64,000 bases of DNA, taken from contig NC_067125.1 of assembly GCF_021347895.1 (NCBI RefSeq), forward strand, positions 9,196,768-9,260,767, in the 5' to 3' direction. How positions within the stretch are numbered: position 1 is the first letter of the stretch; every line of letters starts with the position of its first letter. Shown piece by piece: positions 49,003 to 60,675 of the stretch. This DNA is from Acanthochromis polyacanthus (taxonomy: Eukaryota; Chordata; Actinopteri; Pomacentridae). The position numbers were made by a program, and so were the translations under genes. The notes under the pieces are model-generated. The model was not told the DNA's origin and searched no databases. It saw only the letters and a list, made by a program, of their open reading frames with translations.

Positions 49003-49353
49003 CATCCATTATCTATACACTGCTTAATTGTAGGGTTGCAGAGGCAGGGCTGGAGTCTATCCCAGCTGACTTGGGGTGAAGGCAAGGGACACCCCAGACA
49101 GGTCACCAGTCTGTCACAGGGCCACATATAGACACAATCACACTCACTTTCACTCCAGTGGACAACTGAGAATTACCAATTTACTCAAACATGCTTTTGA
49201 CTTTAGAAGGAAGCCAGACCACCAGGAGAAAACCCACGCATGCATAGGGAGAACATGCAAATTCTCTGCAGAAAGATCCCACACCCAGGATGTAAACTGA
49301 GGATCGTCAAGCTGTGAGGTGACAGTGCTGACCATTGAGTCACTGTGCAACCC
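49003..49353 (-). mobile_element. SINE-like repeat S4 with target-site duplication
   Basis: A copy of the same family, running from CATCCATTATCTATACACTG to CACTGTGCAACC. GTCCAATCTGTAACTAT (48985-49001) on the left and GTCCAGTCTGTAACTAT (49358-49374) on the right differ at one base, a 17-bp target-site duplication of the size expected from LINE-driven retroposition. Confidence 0.82.
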
Positions 49354-52198
49354 ATCTGTCCAGTCTGTAACTATTGTATATGTAAATATCCATGTGGTTT
49401 GAGGCTCTAGGTGTTAAGACTTTATGCTACAGAAGATCAGCAGTTCAAAGCCCATGCCCTGCCAAGCTGCCACTGTTGCTCCTGACCAAGGCCTTCAACC
49501 CTGTCTGCTCCAGGGCGCCTTGGTGTGACTGACCCTGCACTCTGAGCTGAGCTTCTTAACAAGCTGGGATATGGGAAAAGAAAATTTGTCGTTATATTTA
49601 AAAAAACAAAACATAAATGCAAAGGAAACATGCATCCCTGGTCCACATTCATAGGACCCATAAACATTGAGAGTAGCTAGCATTTCATTTTTCATGTTCT
49701 GTCTTAAAATGAGGCAGCTGGAAACATTAAAAAATCAGACCAATTTGACATTTCCAAGCAACTTTAGTTCATGGTAGCTTAATTCAGTAGCTATAAACAA
49801 TAACGATAAAATCTGCCATCCACTGTCACTTGTCATCCTGACAATAAACACTGATTGTAGTGACTGAGAGTTAAAACTAACATTCTTATAAGTACAAATT
49901 GCATTGCCAAACAGAAAGCTAAAAAGCCTGAAAATCTCATTTGTCCACATGGTATGTGTTTGTCATGTTGTATATTTGTACACTAAATGAATGTATTCAC
50001 ATGTCTTTGTGGGGTGCAGCAAGGCCATGCTACTCTCACGTCCTCAAATAACTGGAAGTTCAGTACAATAGCCACGTCTGCTTTGCATATTTAAAGCTAT
50101 ATCCATCTAAGTGCTGGCTGATACTCTGCCAAGTACCAGATAGTCAAGAGAGTGGAGCCTATCTCATAAAACCACAAGGTCACATTTGGATTTGTGTACA
50201 CCAAACTACGCCAAACCCATTTTCTGCTGCTGCTTCTTCATGCTTCACCTGCTGTTCCTCCTTAACTCAGTTACTATTTTCTTCCCCTTTTCCTGGCCTC
50301 TCTTAAGATGTCCACCTATCCACTTAGTCCCAGTCTGACAGATGTTATCAATTTAGGCTGCGGCCAGAGACACCATTAAGGGTCCCAGACAGAGGATAAA
50401 AAAAGAAAAGCAGAGGAGAGGGGATTACTGAGACGCTGCAGAGCGGGAATGATACGGGTGATAAAACCGCTGATCATTCCACTTTACAGAGACTGGTCTT
50501 TACGTGGTGTCAGCTCTCTCTGGCCGCTCTCTGAAGCCCTCCTGGCTCCATAGATCTTCACTCTCCTTTATTTGCGTCATTTCCAAAACAGCAACAGATG
50601 AGTATGGAGAGGCATGGGTGAGCTGGAAATAGGATCGTTACTTAAGTGTAAGTGTGAGAGGTGTGAGGTTTCTCCCTTCCTATGTGATTTATTGTATGTG
50701 TATCAATGCCTGTGAGCATATTTTTTTTCAGTATACTGCATATACAGCTTTATTTCTGATTCAATTTGTGTATAATATGTGTAGCTATCAACATCTCTGC
50801 CTGCTGTGATGAGGGAAGCCATGGAGACAGGGCAGCCCTGTGTGATTACACGCCAGAGGAAAGAGGAGAATGAAGCAAGATGAGTGTGTTCCTCTTTGCT
50901 ATCTGACTGTTACACACTTCTGAACGCGAACACTCTCTGCCAGGTCAGAGGGTAAATATAGGCTGACTGAGTGAGAAGTGCACAGCCAGCACTTACTTCC
51001 TGAGGTGAGGAAAGAAGGTTAGGTAGGGATCAAACACTTTTATTGGAGAATGGGTGAGAGTGAAAACGTGCAAATGCACACAGACACACGAGAGGATCTA
51101 GTGTCACATTAAGCTAACAAGTTTGAAGGACAGAGTGTATCTTAAGCACACTAATGAGCAATGCACCCTAGTAGGGTTAACTATGTAGTGCATACTCTTA
51201 TTGTGCGCTATTTTCTACTACTTCCGCTTCTTTCTGAGTATATCAGGGGTTTTTGTGCTTTCTTAAGCCATCCTAACACAAATAGTAACCCTTCTTGTCA
51301 AAATGTAGCCCTCTCATTCATTTAAGTGGTGTCTGTCTAGTCACACAGCAGGGCTGTCAGTGCAGACATCTCCAGCAAAACAACACAGGGTCCTCACTTG
51401 ACATTTACAGCTTCATTTGGCAACACATTGAACTGGCCAACAATAACATGCATGCATGCATGCAAAAAAAAAAAACTGTCTCAGTGTAGACTTTGCAGTA
51501 TGAACACGGTACTATTTGCCTCCAAACTGATGTAATGAAAGATAAAATAGCTGCCGAAGGAACAGCTTTCCAGAATTGTAAATATTGATTCTGAGTATTG
51601 TAAACCACTGTGCTGTTTTTTTGCACCTGACAAGCTTTCTAATTCATGTATTTGTTACTCAAACATCTTACTTCTCCTGCATTCCAAATAATGTCTTTTT
51701 TCTCTCTCATATACATACAAGTGGACATACTATTTTGTCATAATGTTGCACCATAAGATTTGACTGTCTTGCTCATGTATCCATCACAGTCCATAGTACA
51801 AAATAAGCTCTCATCTATCTGTGTTCCTTTGGTGGCCCAAGCCTGTTTTCGACTTGGGTGAGACACTGACATATGTGATGTGTCTTCTGCTGCACGGATT
51901 GTGGGTCAGAAGAGCATGCTGGTTTGCATACTACAAAATAAGACTGGATGTAGAGGCACATTCTGATTTATGGCATACAGAATTTTTCAATGCTTTGTAT
52001 TGGAGCATACAAAATCTTTTGGTGGCTTACTACAAAGAAAGGCAGTATGGGTATTGTAATGGACCCTCAATGTCTTGCCTTTGCCTGAAGCATCATGCCT
52101 CCATCAATGCAACTGCCTCTGTGGTTTCAGTAAACAGTGGATTTGGGGCTGGTTATGGCGTGTGTATACATTAAATAGTGCCACACAGTGTATATAAA

Positions 52199-52640
52199 AA
52201 ATGGATGAAGCAACTGCGATGTTTCTTGCAGGTTTGTGAAAACACGGCCATTTTGAAGACTTGTGGCTTTTACCATCTTGGTCTTTTTAAACTGGATGTG
52301 ATGGCCAAGGATGGATCTGACAGGGGACTGCCAATTACAAGGTAGCCCCTAAATAATACCCTGCAATATCATCTACCTTACTCTAAACTAGACCATAATT
52401 TACTAAATCAATACCATGCTATGTAAAAAAGACACTTGGATCTAGCAAATGAGGTCGTGAACTCATTAGGGAAATGTTTACTGAGGTAACAGATCAAGTG
52501 AGAAGTAGAATCATTTTCTCAGAGTTCTATACAATCAGACTTGTATTTAGCAACCAGTGGAGTTGCCCCCTGTTGGATATTAGACAGAATGCAGATTTAA
52601 AGCACTTCAGCATTGGTATCCCTTTTCAGACTTTGAGTCA
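52199..52640 (+). repeat. Dispersed teleost repeat R, copy 2
   Basis: It shares ordered blocks with 17719-18125: TGTTTACTGAGGTAACAGAT, CAAGTGAGAAGTAGAAT, then 'ACAATCAGACTT', then GTTGCCCCCTGTTGGAT. Upstream parts (52240-52345) include 'GGATGGATCTGACAGGGGAC'-like sequence with a counterpart in copy 1. It is non-coding. Confidence 0.7.
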
Positions 52641-52823
52641 ACTATCTTTTATATAACCTTAACCCTATGATTAATAGACTTGTATTAATAGTACAATTTT
52701 GGGATTTAATATCGGTGTCATTAAAACTACCTAAACCCACACATCCCGGTCCCCACAAACAAGACACTTAAATTGACCTTATGTTTACTTATCTTCTAAA
52801 TATTAATTAGGAGCAATAGTCCA

Positions 52824-53343
52824 CATCCATGCATTATCTATACCCAGCTTAATCCTCATTAGGGTTACAAGGGTGCTGGAGTCTATCTCAGCTGACCTAG
52901 TATGAAGGAAGGGGACACCATGGACAGGTCACCAGTCTATCACAGGACGACACAGACAAATCAATTGTCAAACATGCACACTCACATTCACACCTACAAA
53001 CATTCCCCCCCCCCCATCTTTATGAATCCTCAGAGGGGAAATTCAGTTTCGCATATGGGGGGGTCAGAGGGCAGGGTCAGCCATGGTATGCGGTGAAATG
53101 GTTAGGCTTTGCTCAAAGGCCCAAAAGTGGCTGCGTTGGGGTTTGAACCTTTGACCTTTGGATCAGTAGTCCAGAACTTCATGCACCACCACTGCTCACT
53201 TAGAATTACCAATCAACCTCAACATGTTTTTGGACTGTGAGAGGAAGACAGAGGGAGAACATGCAAATTCCACGCAGAAATGTCCAAGGCCCAGGCTGGG
53301 ATGTCAACTGGGAATCTTCGAGCTGTGAGTCACTGTGCAGCCC
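52824..53343 (-). mobile_element. SINE-like repeat S5, interrupted
   Basis: The left part runs from CATCCATGCATTATCTATAC to the 'CACTCACATTCACACCTAC' block. The right part resumes at TTAGAATTACCAATCAACCT (about 53200) and ends at CACTGTGCAGCC. Between them is a different, roughly 197-bp insertion. Downstream flank CCCATCTGTCCAATATGTAA and beyond closely matches the flank after S4. Confidence 0.75.
53003..53199 (-). mobile_element. SINE-like insertion nested in S5
   Basis: The insert begins with a C run and includes 'GAATCCTCAGAGGGGAAATT'. On the minus strand it reads CTGATCCAAAGGTCAAAGGT then TCAAACCCC, which resembles a tRNA B box (GGTTCAAACCC). It therefore looks like a second tRNA-derived SINE that landed in S5. 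The family is not assigned. Confidence 0.5.
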
Positions 53344-54737
53344 ATCTGTCCAATATGTAACTATTGTATGTGTAAATATCCGTGTGTCTTTCTGTCTTTA
53401 GTCTTTCCGGGTTTATTAAGCTCTGAAAAATCTTTATTCATTGTCATCATCAGACAATGAAACTCTCACACTAGTAAAACAGATTCCTGCGTGTTTGCAG
53501 CTGCTAATGACCGTATGAGGCAGATTTAATTGCAGATTTTACAGACTGAGTGATGCCCTAAAACCTTGTCACACCAAACTAGAATGGCTTCTTTGGATAA
53601 ACATATAAAATATGGTAATTCTAAATTAAATTCATTGGCTGTGGTCAGGACAGAATCTGTTTCCATTAGACAATGCTGACTGGCCAGTTAAGTGTTATGA
53701 ACCATGAAATTAAATCATTAAATTGAATTAAATACAGCAGAATATCAGAGCAGACAAATCTTTTTTTTATTTACTCTGCCATCACACTCTATCACATCAT
53801 ATCTTGTCTGATCTCTAAATCATCACTGGACTGTTCCTCTATAAAACCAATTACTAGGCAACGAAAGGCAGAAATAACCAGCTATGCAACGGGTTTGCTT
53901 TCTTTTCTCTTGCTTGGAAAACACATTCAGAGCTGAAGCTTTAGGAGTCAGACAATAAATGAGCTCATCTTTGCAACATGTTCGCAATCAACATGCTGGA
54001 CACTTAAAGCTGCCTGCTTTGAAAAGGCAATCTGCTGTGGCTAATGGCTTATGTTAGGATTTCAGTATCGCCTTTACGAATCTTTATTGAGGCTTAGCCC
54101 CCGACTAGAGAAGCAGAAAGAATCGCTGAACTCCCTTTTCTATTCAAGACCCTTTTAATCGTCCTAAAGGCATACAATGTTCAATGAAAGAGGAAGAGGA
54201 GAAGCAGTAGGGGGTCAAAGCTGCAGATGAAAGCGACACAAGATGACCTGCTCCTGCTCCCACAAAGAGAGATGTCTTTATCTGAGGCTAAGCATCACTG
54301 AACAGTCTCATTTGGGTTATCAAATCAACGATATGCTGTACTGTGTGGAAAAAGTGCCCTTTGTTCTACCCTTGTGCAATTAGTGGCAGCTATCAGTTTG
54401 GAGGACAGTTTAATTGTATGCCTTCGTTCACACTCATTCAATCGTTTGTCAAAAGCAAGCTAAGTGCTCCTCTTAATTACATTGTTCATTCAAGGCCAAA
54501 GAACATGTTCCGCTCTCAGTGACTCCCTCAGTAGTAATATTTCAGCAGTATTATTCTTGAACTTTCTCTCATATAGAAGCAGCCGAATACCCCAGATACT
54601 TCAAATGACTGTGACTTTGATATTAAAACTTTAGCTTCATTTGCGCTCTTCTTTAGCTGCCCTCAGGACGAATGAATGAAGAAAATGAAGCGGACACTTT
54701 GGAGGGACCGCCATCATCATCAGCACTGCCCACTCAC

Positions 54738-54900
54738 CTTGCCAGCAGGCGCCCACTGTGAGCTGCACATCAATCTGTGAGGGGTGGATGGGCCAGTCGT
54801 CCGTCACCAGGTAGGGGTCGTAGGTCACACCGTCCACGTAGAGCGTCACCACCGGGAACTCCACGTTGATAACGTAGTAATGCCACTCCTTGTCGCATAT
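54738..54900 (-). CDS. clstn2: clstn2 exon: LamG/LNS core (first exon in window)
   Basis: This exon gives residues 1-54 of the partial protein and the first base of Gly55. The acceptor is CGTCTCTCAG|ATA (54900), phase 0, and the donor is CAAG|GTGAGT. It reads ICDKEWHYYVINVEFPVVTL, then YVDGVTYDPYLVTDDWPIHP and QLTVGACWQ. The EWHxYVxNVExPxVxLYVDG stretch is the LamG-type beta-sandwich strand pattern of the calsyntenin LNS domain, which in the family takes part in neurexin-linked synapse organisation. The preceding exons (signal peptide, cadherin repeats, first part of the LNS domain) are not in the window. Confidence 0.96.
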
Positions 54901-55614
54901 CTGAGAGACGGAGACAAAGGAAAGGTCATAAATGGATATACGATCCTGAGCTCTGACTAAAAAGTTGTTCGGGAAAGTCAAACATACCCTACATGATAAT
55001 GTGAATATTATGCAACACTTGTGGTTAAACTACTTTTAACTCTCTAAGCCCCAAGCAGTTTGGGGGCATTTTATGCTCCTTTCACATTTTCACTCTCTCT
55101 AGGCACATTTTTCACTACAATATAAAATCCTGCACCTCCATGGAAACAGCACAACCGTGGGTAGAAGTAGAGAGAACTCAAAAAGGTTTTTTTAAGCAGT
55201 ATGATGTGCAAATAACGTCATAGTAGCTTCACGTTATCAATATTTCACTATTTGCATTATTATGTCCCCTGCAAACTCAGTGTTTTCCCCACTACTCTGG
55301 CCATTAATTCTAGAAAGATATTCCACAATGCAAAAGGTATCTTCTAACAGCTTGATGAGAGTTTGATCCACCGTATGTAATGTCTGGGTCATGCTGTATT
55401 TACTGTTTCCTCAAGTATACTATATTTACTTCTCAGTCTCTCTCTGCTCTGTTTAACACGACTTGCAGCTCAACCGAATAGTCCTTCAACTTTTGTCTCA
55501 TGGCTTTTTGTCGCTGTTGAGTCAGTCATGGCTTCATGGTTCCACAGAGGAGAGCAAAATTTTTTTTTTCAAATGAGATGTAGGATAAATTGATTTTGTT
55601 TAAATATTACAATT

Positions 55615-56290
55615 TTGAGCGGGTTAACCCTGTGAGCTCCTATCACCAAGGTGTTGACTCTCAGAAACTTCTTTTCTGATTCTGTTGTGGCTTTGGGTCT
55701 TCCAGACCTTTTCCTGTCAGAGTTTCCTCCAGTTTCTGAGCCTTTTCATGGTGAAGAAAACTGAACTCACTGAAACCTTTACTTTCTTCACTTTCTCTGA
55801 AGGAAAGACCTACATTTTTAAGTGTTGTGATGGTCTGTTTGGCTTCTACTAATTGCTTTTTCCTCTCCATTTTTATAGCAACATACTACTTTCTGCAGTA
55901 CAATACTGTTCTAACAATGCTCTGGAGGGTTTGGAGCCACGGTGTATTCCAACACTTCGTTTTTGCAGACAGAAGGGATTGTAAGTAATTAAGAAAAGTT
56001 GGGACACCTGTAGGATTTGGTAGCACCAGCTTTCAAGGCTTGATCAACCTACATTTCTGCAGAACAGTTTTAATTTATTAACCCATTTCTTGTTCCTTGA
56101 AAAAGAGCTTTCATTCTGAAATGCAATTTTTTTTAAGTTGTTGGTAACCTTACCTCTTTTATTTAACCTCTGGCAGTTCACCACTTACCTTTGTACCATT
56201 TCAAGCTATTCATTGGACTTAAACTACTTTAATTTCAGTAAAAAAATGGAAAAATTGGGGCGTTCTAAACCTTTTGACCGGTAGTGTAAA
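55615..56290 (-). mobile_element. Tc1-like transposon fragment (DNA-binding region)
   Basis: The terminal inverted repeat on the minus strand begins TACACTACCGGTCAAAAGGT (plus-strand right end at about 56286). A frame at 55661-55870 starts MERKKQLVEAKQTITTLKNV and continues GLSFRES, the first helix-turn-helix of a Tc1-like transposase. It then shifts frame into 'GRPKATTES'-type sequence, the linker of the paired-like domain. The catalytic half and the other terminus are absent. Confidence 0.72.
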
Positions 56291-56819
56291 TTACACTGAA
56301 AATACAGACCTAAGTGCAAAAAAGTGAGTCTCCCTGCGCCCACTGTGCCAAGGTTTTACACATGTAATTTTCAAGTAAGTCTAGCTGCATGAATAAAATG
56401 ATAAAAGAAGCTGTGAACACCACAGATTTCTCAGTTTTAGCCTTAATTGTGTCTGATGCAATAACGGCTCCATATGGCAAGGAATTGCTTAAAACAGCAG
56501 GGCTTCGTAAAAACACATGAGGATACGAGAGCATCAGTATATTATTGAACATAAGGACAAACAGAGCTGCACCAGTGATTAAAATGTATAGAGAACCACA
56601 TTACTAATAAAGGATCAGTGTGTGTGTCTTCGAATATTTTGCCATGTAGAATTCGGTTTTTCTGCAGCCTTGCTTTGAAAACTAGTCCGACAAATGTTTC
56701 TGGTTTGGCACAAGTACTGACTGTGGAAACTGGTAGTTCAATGACAGTGACAGTGTGAAGGATAGTGCATGAGATAAACCCCTATGGATGGTGTCCAAGA
56801 AAAAAACAAACAATTCTCA

Positions 56820-57400
56820 CAACAAAAAAAAAAAAAGAGCTTGAAAAGAATCCTGATGGGCACTGGCAGCATATTTTGTGGTCTGAAACTGAATTTTGTT
56901 GGAATATGGCCCAGCATGTTTTGCATGGACCTGATCAGGACCACCACAGTGACCACAATGTGCTGACTGCTGAACGCTGCGGTGGGAGTGAGAGCGCCGA
57001 TTTTGGGCTCCACGAGAGCAAAAGGTTTTAAAAAAAAAGATGACATTTAAAGGTGGCACCATGAATGGAAGTTTGTTTACCAAAATACTGAATAAAAGAT
57101 GACTCCCAGCCTCAAGATGCTTAGCAGGACAGGAATTTTCCACCATGATAATGATCCGAAAAGAAATCACATGAGGGTCCTAAAAGAAGAATAAAGTGAA
57201 AACAATGACCTCACCAAGTTTGTCCTTTATATTTTAATCCAGGAGTATTTTAAAGTGGAGCAACAAAACCCCGGCAGCAGCCAGAAGAAATCTCAGACAT
57301 CTCTTTGTGACGGTGTGATATCATGCATGCTTAGGAGGATCAAATCTGACCTACAAAATATTAAAACATGAAATAATTGAATCTCACTCACAAAGTGTGA
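56820..57400 (+). mobile_element. Tc1-like transposon fragment (catalytic region)
   Basis: Plus-strand frames near 56850-57040 read HWQHILWSETEFCWNMAQHV, resembling the block around the first catalytic Asp (WSDExxF); here Glu replaces that Asp. Near 57115-57180 SRMLSRTGIFHHDNDPKRNH matches the block with the second Asp (HDNDPKH). Stops and frameshifts follow. No terminal repeats are clear. Confidence 0.65.
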
Positions 57401-57790
57401 ACTCACTTTTGCTCACAGTTGGCCCTAATGTAACACTATATACGGTTTATGTAATATGAAAACTATAGTCAGTATTTGATAGGATTTGGGGGGATTTTGT
57501 TTGTTGCAAAGTAATACTGTGATGGAGAGGATTAGATAAAGGACACCAAAAAACTGGGTGATTTATGTCCACCTTTCTACACAAGAGGGATGAGTGTGTA
57601 GTTTGGCAGGGAGCCTGTGCTTCCTAACATTAACAATAATATGAATATTTCCTCTGTGGTGTAGATATTTGAGATTTGCTTAATTCAGAGCGCAGATGAT
57701 AAACCACACAAATACAAGTAGATATTCTGACCCCTGAAATCAGGAAATGACCGGAACAGGAACAACAGGCCTGAGCATGCTATGACTAAC

Positions 57791-57852
57791 TAGAAAAGCA
57801 CTCGGAGAGCGCATACCTCCGCCATGCCGTTTGTCTGTCTGTCTGTCTGTCC

Positions 57853-57884
<32 letters not shown>

Positions 57885-58102
57885 CTGTCTGTTTGTCTGT
57901 TAACAGACAGACAGACTTGCATAACTTGCTCTCTGTCCTGGCGGCCATCTCTCAATTGTCCTTCGACCTTCAAAAAAATTCCTGGATCCAGACGGTGATT
58001 CGGATCACCTCCAAAATCTAATCGATTCTTACTCTTGCTCTTCCGGACATCCTGTAAAAATTTGGTGAAAATCCGTCCATGACTTTTTGAGTTATGCTGT
58101 TA

Positions 58103-58153
<51 letters not shown>

Positions 58154-58200
58154 CAGACAAACAAACTCCGGTGATTACATAACCTCCTGGCGGAGGTAAT
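57791..58200. mobile_element. MITE, 'AGAAAAGCACTCGGAGAG' family, copy C, with paired microsatellites
   Basis: The left end is TAGAAAAGCACTCGGAGAGC then CCTCCGCC, and the right end is CCTGGCGGAGGTAATG. Just inside each end are tetranucleotide arrays in inverse orientation: (GTCT)n with an embedded (GT)n at 57832-57900, and (ACAG)n at about 58102-58170. Both are anchored on TTAACAGAC. The middle has the conserved 'AAAATCCGTCCATGACTTTT' segment. It is non-coding. Confidence 0.72.
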
Positions 58201-58448
58201 GAAGAATATCTGATTCTCTAGTACAAAATTCCTCTGTGTGGTGATGTCAGGGTCTTCCTATAGAAGGCAATATAAAAACAGCCTTTATATATGTCAATAG
58301 CTCGCACAAAGAACAAACTATCAATACTGAAAAATAATCTAACTTTGGCCTTTCTAGGGGAACACAAATGTCCCTGATCAAAACAAAGCATTTTTGATGC
58401 AATTCTGCTGCCATAAACTGCTTGTACTTATCGCTGGAAGCTGAGATG

Positions 58449-58530
58449 TACACCCCCTGTCAAAAGTTTTGGGACGTATTCTAATTTATTTGAATGAGAA
58501 AGTGTCTCAAAACTTTTGACAGGGGGTGTA
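58449..58530. mobile_element. 82-bp palindromic MITE
   Basis: TACACCCCCTGTCAAAAGTT opens the left arm, and the right arm (58502-58530) is its reverse complement apart from one mismatch in the first 26 bases. The arms are separated by about 26 bp. The ends are TA, the expected target of Tc1/mariner elements. It is so short that it is nearly all terminal repeat. Confidence 0.85.
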
Positions 58531-58699
58531 TGCTGCAGATTGAAGATTGACACATAGTAATGACCGATGTGATACAACTGTCCTCCTTTTCTGTGTGGAT
58601 GGTTTGTAATGAGTGTGATGTGTGGTGGATGTCGAATTGGTAGAATTTATGTTCTGACACTCTGAGGATAAAATAAACTGAGAACTTTGTGGCAAAGAC

Positions 58700-59050
58700 T
58701 ACTGTTCCAAATTTTGGGTCTCACCAAGGCAGTTTCACATTTTCCATGAAAACTCACACTTTTATCCATGTGCTAACATAATTACACAAGGGTTTTCTAA
58801 TCATCAATGAGCCTTTCAACACTGTTAGCTAACACAATGTAGCATTAGAACACAGGAGTGATGGTTGCTGGAAATGTTCCTCTGTACCCCTATGGAGATA
58901 TTCCATTAAAAATCAGCCGTTTCCAGCTAGAATAGTCATTTACCACATTAACAATGTCTAGACTTGATTCTTACTTTATTTAATGTTATCTTCATTGAAA
59001 AAAATGCTTTTCTTTCAAAAATAAGGATATTTCTAAGTGACGGTAGTGTA
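58700..59050. mobile_element. MITE, 'TTCAAAAGTTTGGGGTCA' family (long form, inverted)
   Basis: It lies in the opposite orientation to 38936-39297. 'CATTTTCCATGAAAACTCAC', 'AGCATTAGAACACAGGAGTG' and 'CAGCCGTTTCCAGCTAGAAT' are reverse complements of blocks in that copy. The right end is GTGACGGTAGTGTA. The left terminus has decayed. Confidence 0.85.
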
Positions 59051-59314
59051 TGTGACTAAAGAAATGGTAGGGCAGCTCAAATGAAATTTTATTGTATATG
59101 AAAGTGTGCAATGACAATAAAGGTTTGATTGATTTACTGAAGTTACTCAAATTCTTTATACGAAAAGAAAAACTACAAACACAACATAGTTCAGTCTGTC
59201 TTTATAGAAAAGACCTGCTCATTCTTTTCCCCAATTCTCTTTCCGTCCTTCTCATTTTTATCATATAAATTAATTAAAGGTGAGCTTGGACCTGTCATTT
59301 CAGACCACAGACAG

Positions 59315-59316
<2 letters not shown>

Positions 59317-59385
<69 letters not shown>
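59317..59385. repeat. (AT)n microsatellite, about 34 units
   Basis: An uninterrupted AT run of about 69 bp, self-complementary. Confidence 0.97.
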
Positions 59386-59387
<2 letters not shown>

Positions 59388-60617
59388 CATAATAATACAA
59401 AGAGAATTTAGAAAATCAAATGTCCTCTTTTATCTCTGGAGATCCATTTAGTTCCAGTGTAGGAGAACAGATGTATTAATTCTTGGCTTGGGAAGTTAAA
59501 ACCGAATCGTTTCCTTTTGTGCTAAATGCCTGCTGAAATGCATTAGCACATAACCTGTTTAACCTCTTCTGAAAAATGCTTGACTGTGCCTCTCTTCAGT
59601 ACGCTTGACCATTTAGCCTGCCTTTGCCGTGCATTTTAATTGATTGCACCGGCCCACTCATGCCCGTCCGTCTGTCTCTCCCTGCTTTAGCCTTCACGCT
59701 TTACCTGAGCAGTGCCAACGCTCGTCGGGCCGCGCTTCACGTCTTCCTCTCAGCTCCTCTGATTCAACCTGGGAGAGCCTTTGAACACTTAGCCTTGGGT
59801 AACCTCCCTCTCTAATGAAGGGTGCTCTGCAGAATGCTTATTAACACCATGCTTGCGCAGCAGATGGGAGTTGTAATCAATCCGGTTCATTTTCCCTGTT
59901 ATTGAGGTGCGAGCTGCAACATCTGGCCTATCGGTGATCATTCGGCACAGCTGCTTAACACATATGCAGCGTGTCGATCTGCTGAGTCGGAGCTCGGAAT
60001 CGTTGAGGGAATAATCTGGTGGTGGTTCTGATGGTTCTGCAGATGCGAGTGAAGCTGATGAGACCAACTCTGATTAGCCAGTTAGGATTTAAGGACATGC
60101 ACACACAGCAGCGCTACAAATGCAGTGTCTTTGCATGGTGCATACAGGTTGTTTGAATATGATTTTGATGCGTCTCCAGGATGGCTTGTGCTTTTATTCT
60201 CTCACGTCTGTTGCGAGCGTGCTTTTTTGATGTACTTAAATCTCATTACTCAGCTGTCTGATGTAAAGCAACTTATGTCCATCTGCGTGCACACACTAAT
60301 CCCTCTGACATTTACACATGCAGACTTCTTCTCTTCTGCTACTGCTTCTTTCTGCTTTTTGCTCTTCAGTATTTCAAAGAGAGCTCAGGCCCATATGGGA
60401 TCTGAGCGCCTAGTGGGTGACTTCCTTTCGCAGGCTTCAAAGGGGAAATGGCTCAGTGTTCATGCCCAAGAGGAGGCTGCTTGAGCTGGGCTACGATGTC
60501 AGTTGGAGATCCCTCTCACAGATAGGAGAGAGGAGGGTGGTAATGTGGCTACACATGTCAGTGGAAAGTAGAGAAGCAATGCTGACACAATATCCCCAGT
60601 AGCTGTAGTGACTAGTT

Positions 60618-60618
<1 letters not shown>

Positions 60619-60675
<57 letters not shown>

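Larger units (their letters stand above)
45161..54737 (-). other. clstn2 intron (9.6 kb)
   Basis: The donor is GTGAGT at 54737 and the acceptor ends at 45161. It contains three SINE-like repeats (46516, 49003, 52824), one carrying a nested insertion, and the second copy of dispersed repeat R (52199-52640). Stretches 45300-46500, 46890-49000, 49400-52190 and 53400-54730 show no gene. Confidence 0.85.

Noticed and set aside
51821..52174. 117-codon plus-strand open frame
   Set aside because: It has internal repeated phrases (CATACTACAAA, GCTTACTACAAAG) but no protein family resemblance; probably repeat-derived.
58102..58170. Regular ACAG array considered as a CRISPR-like array
   Set aside because: The units are 4 bp with no spacers; it is a microsatellite within a MITE in a eukaryotic intron.
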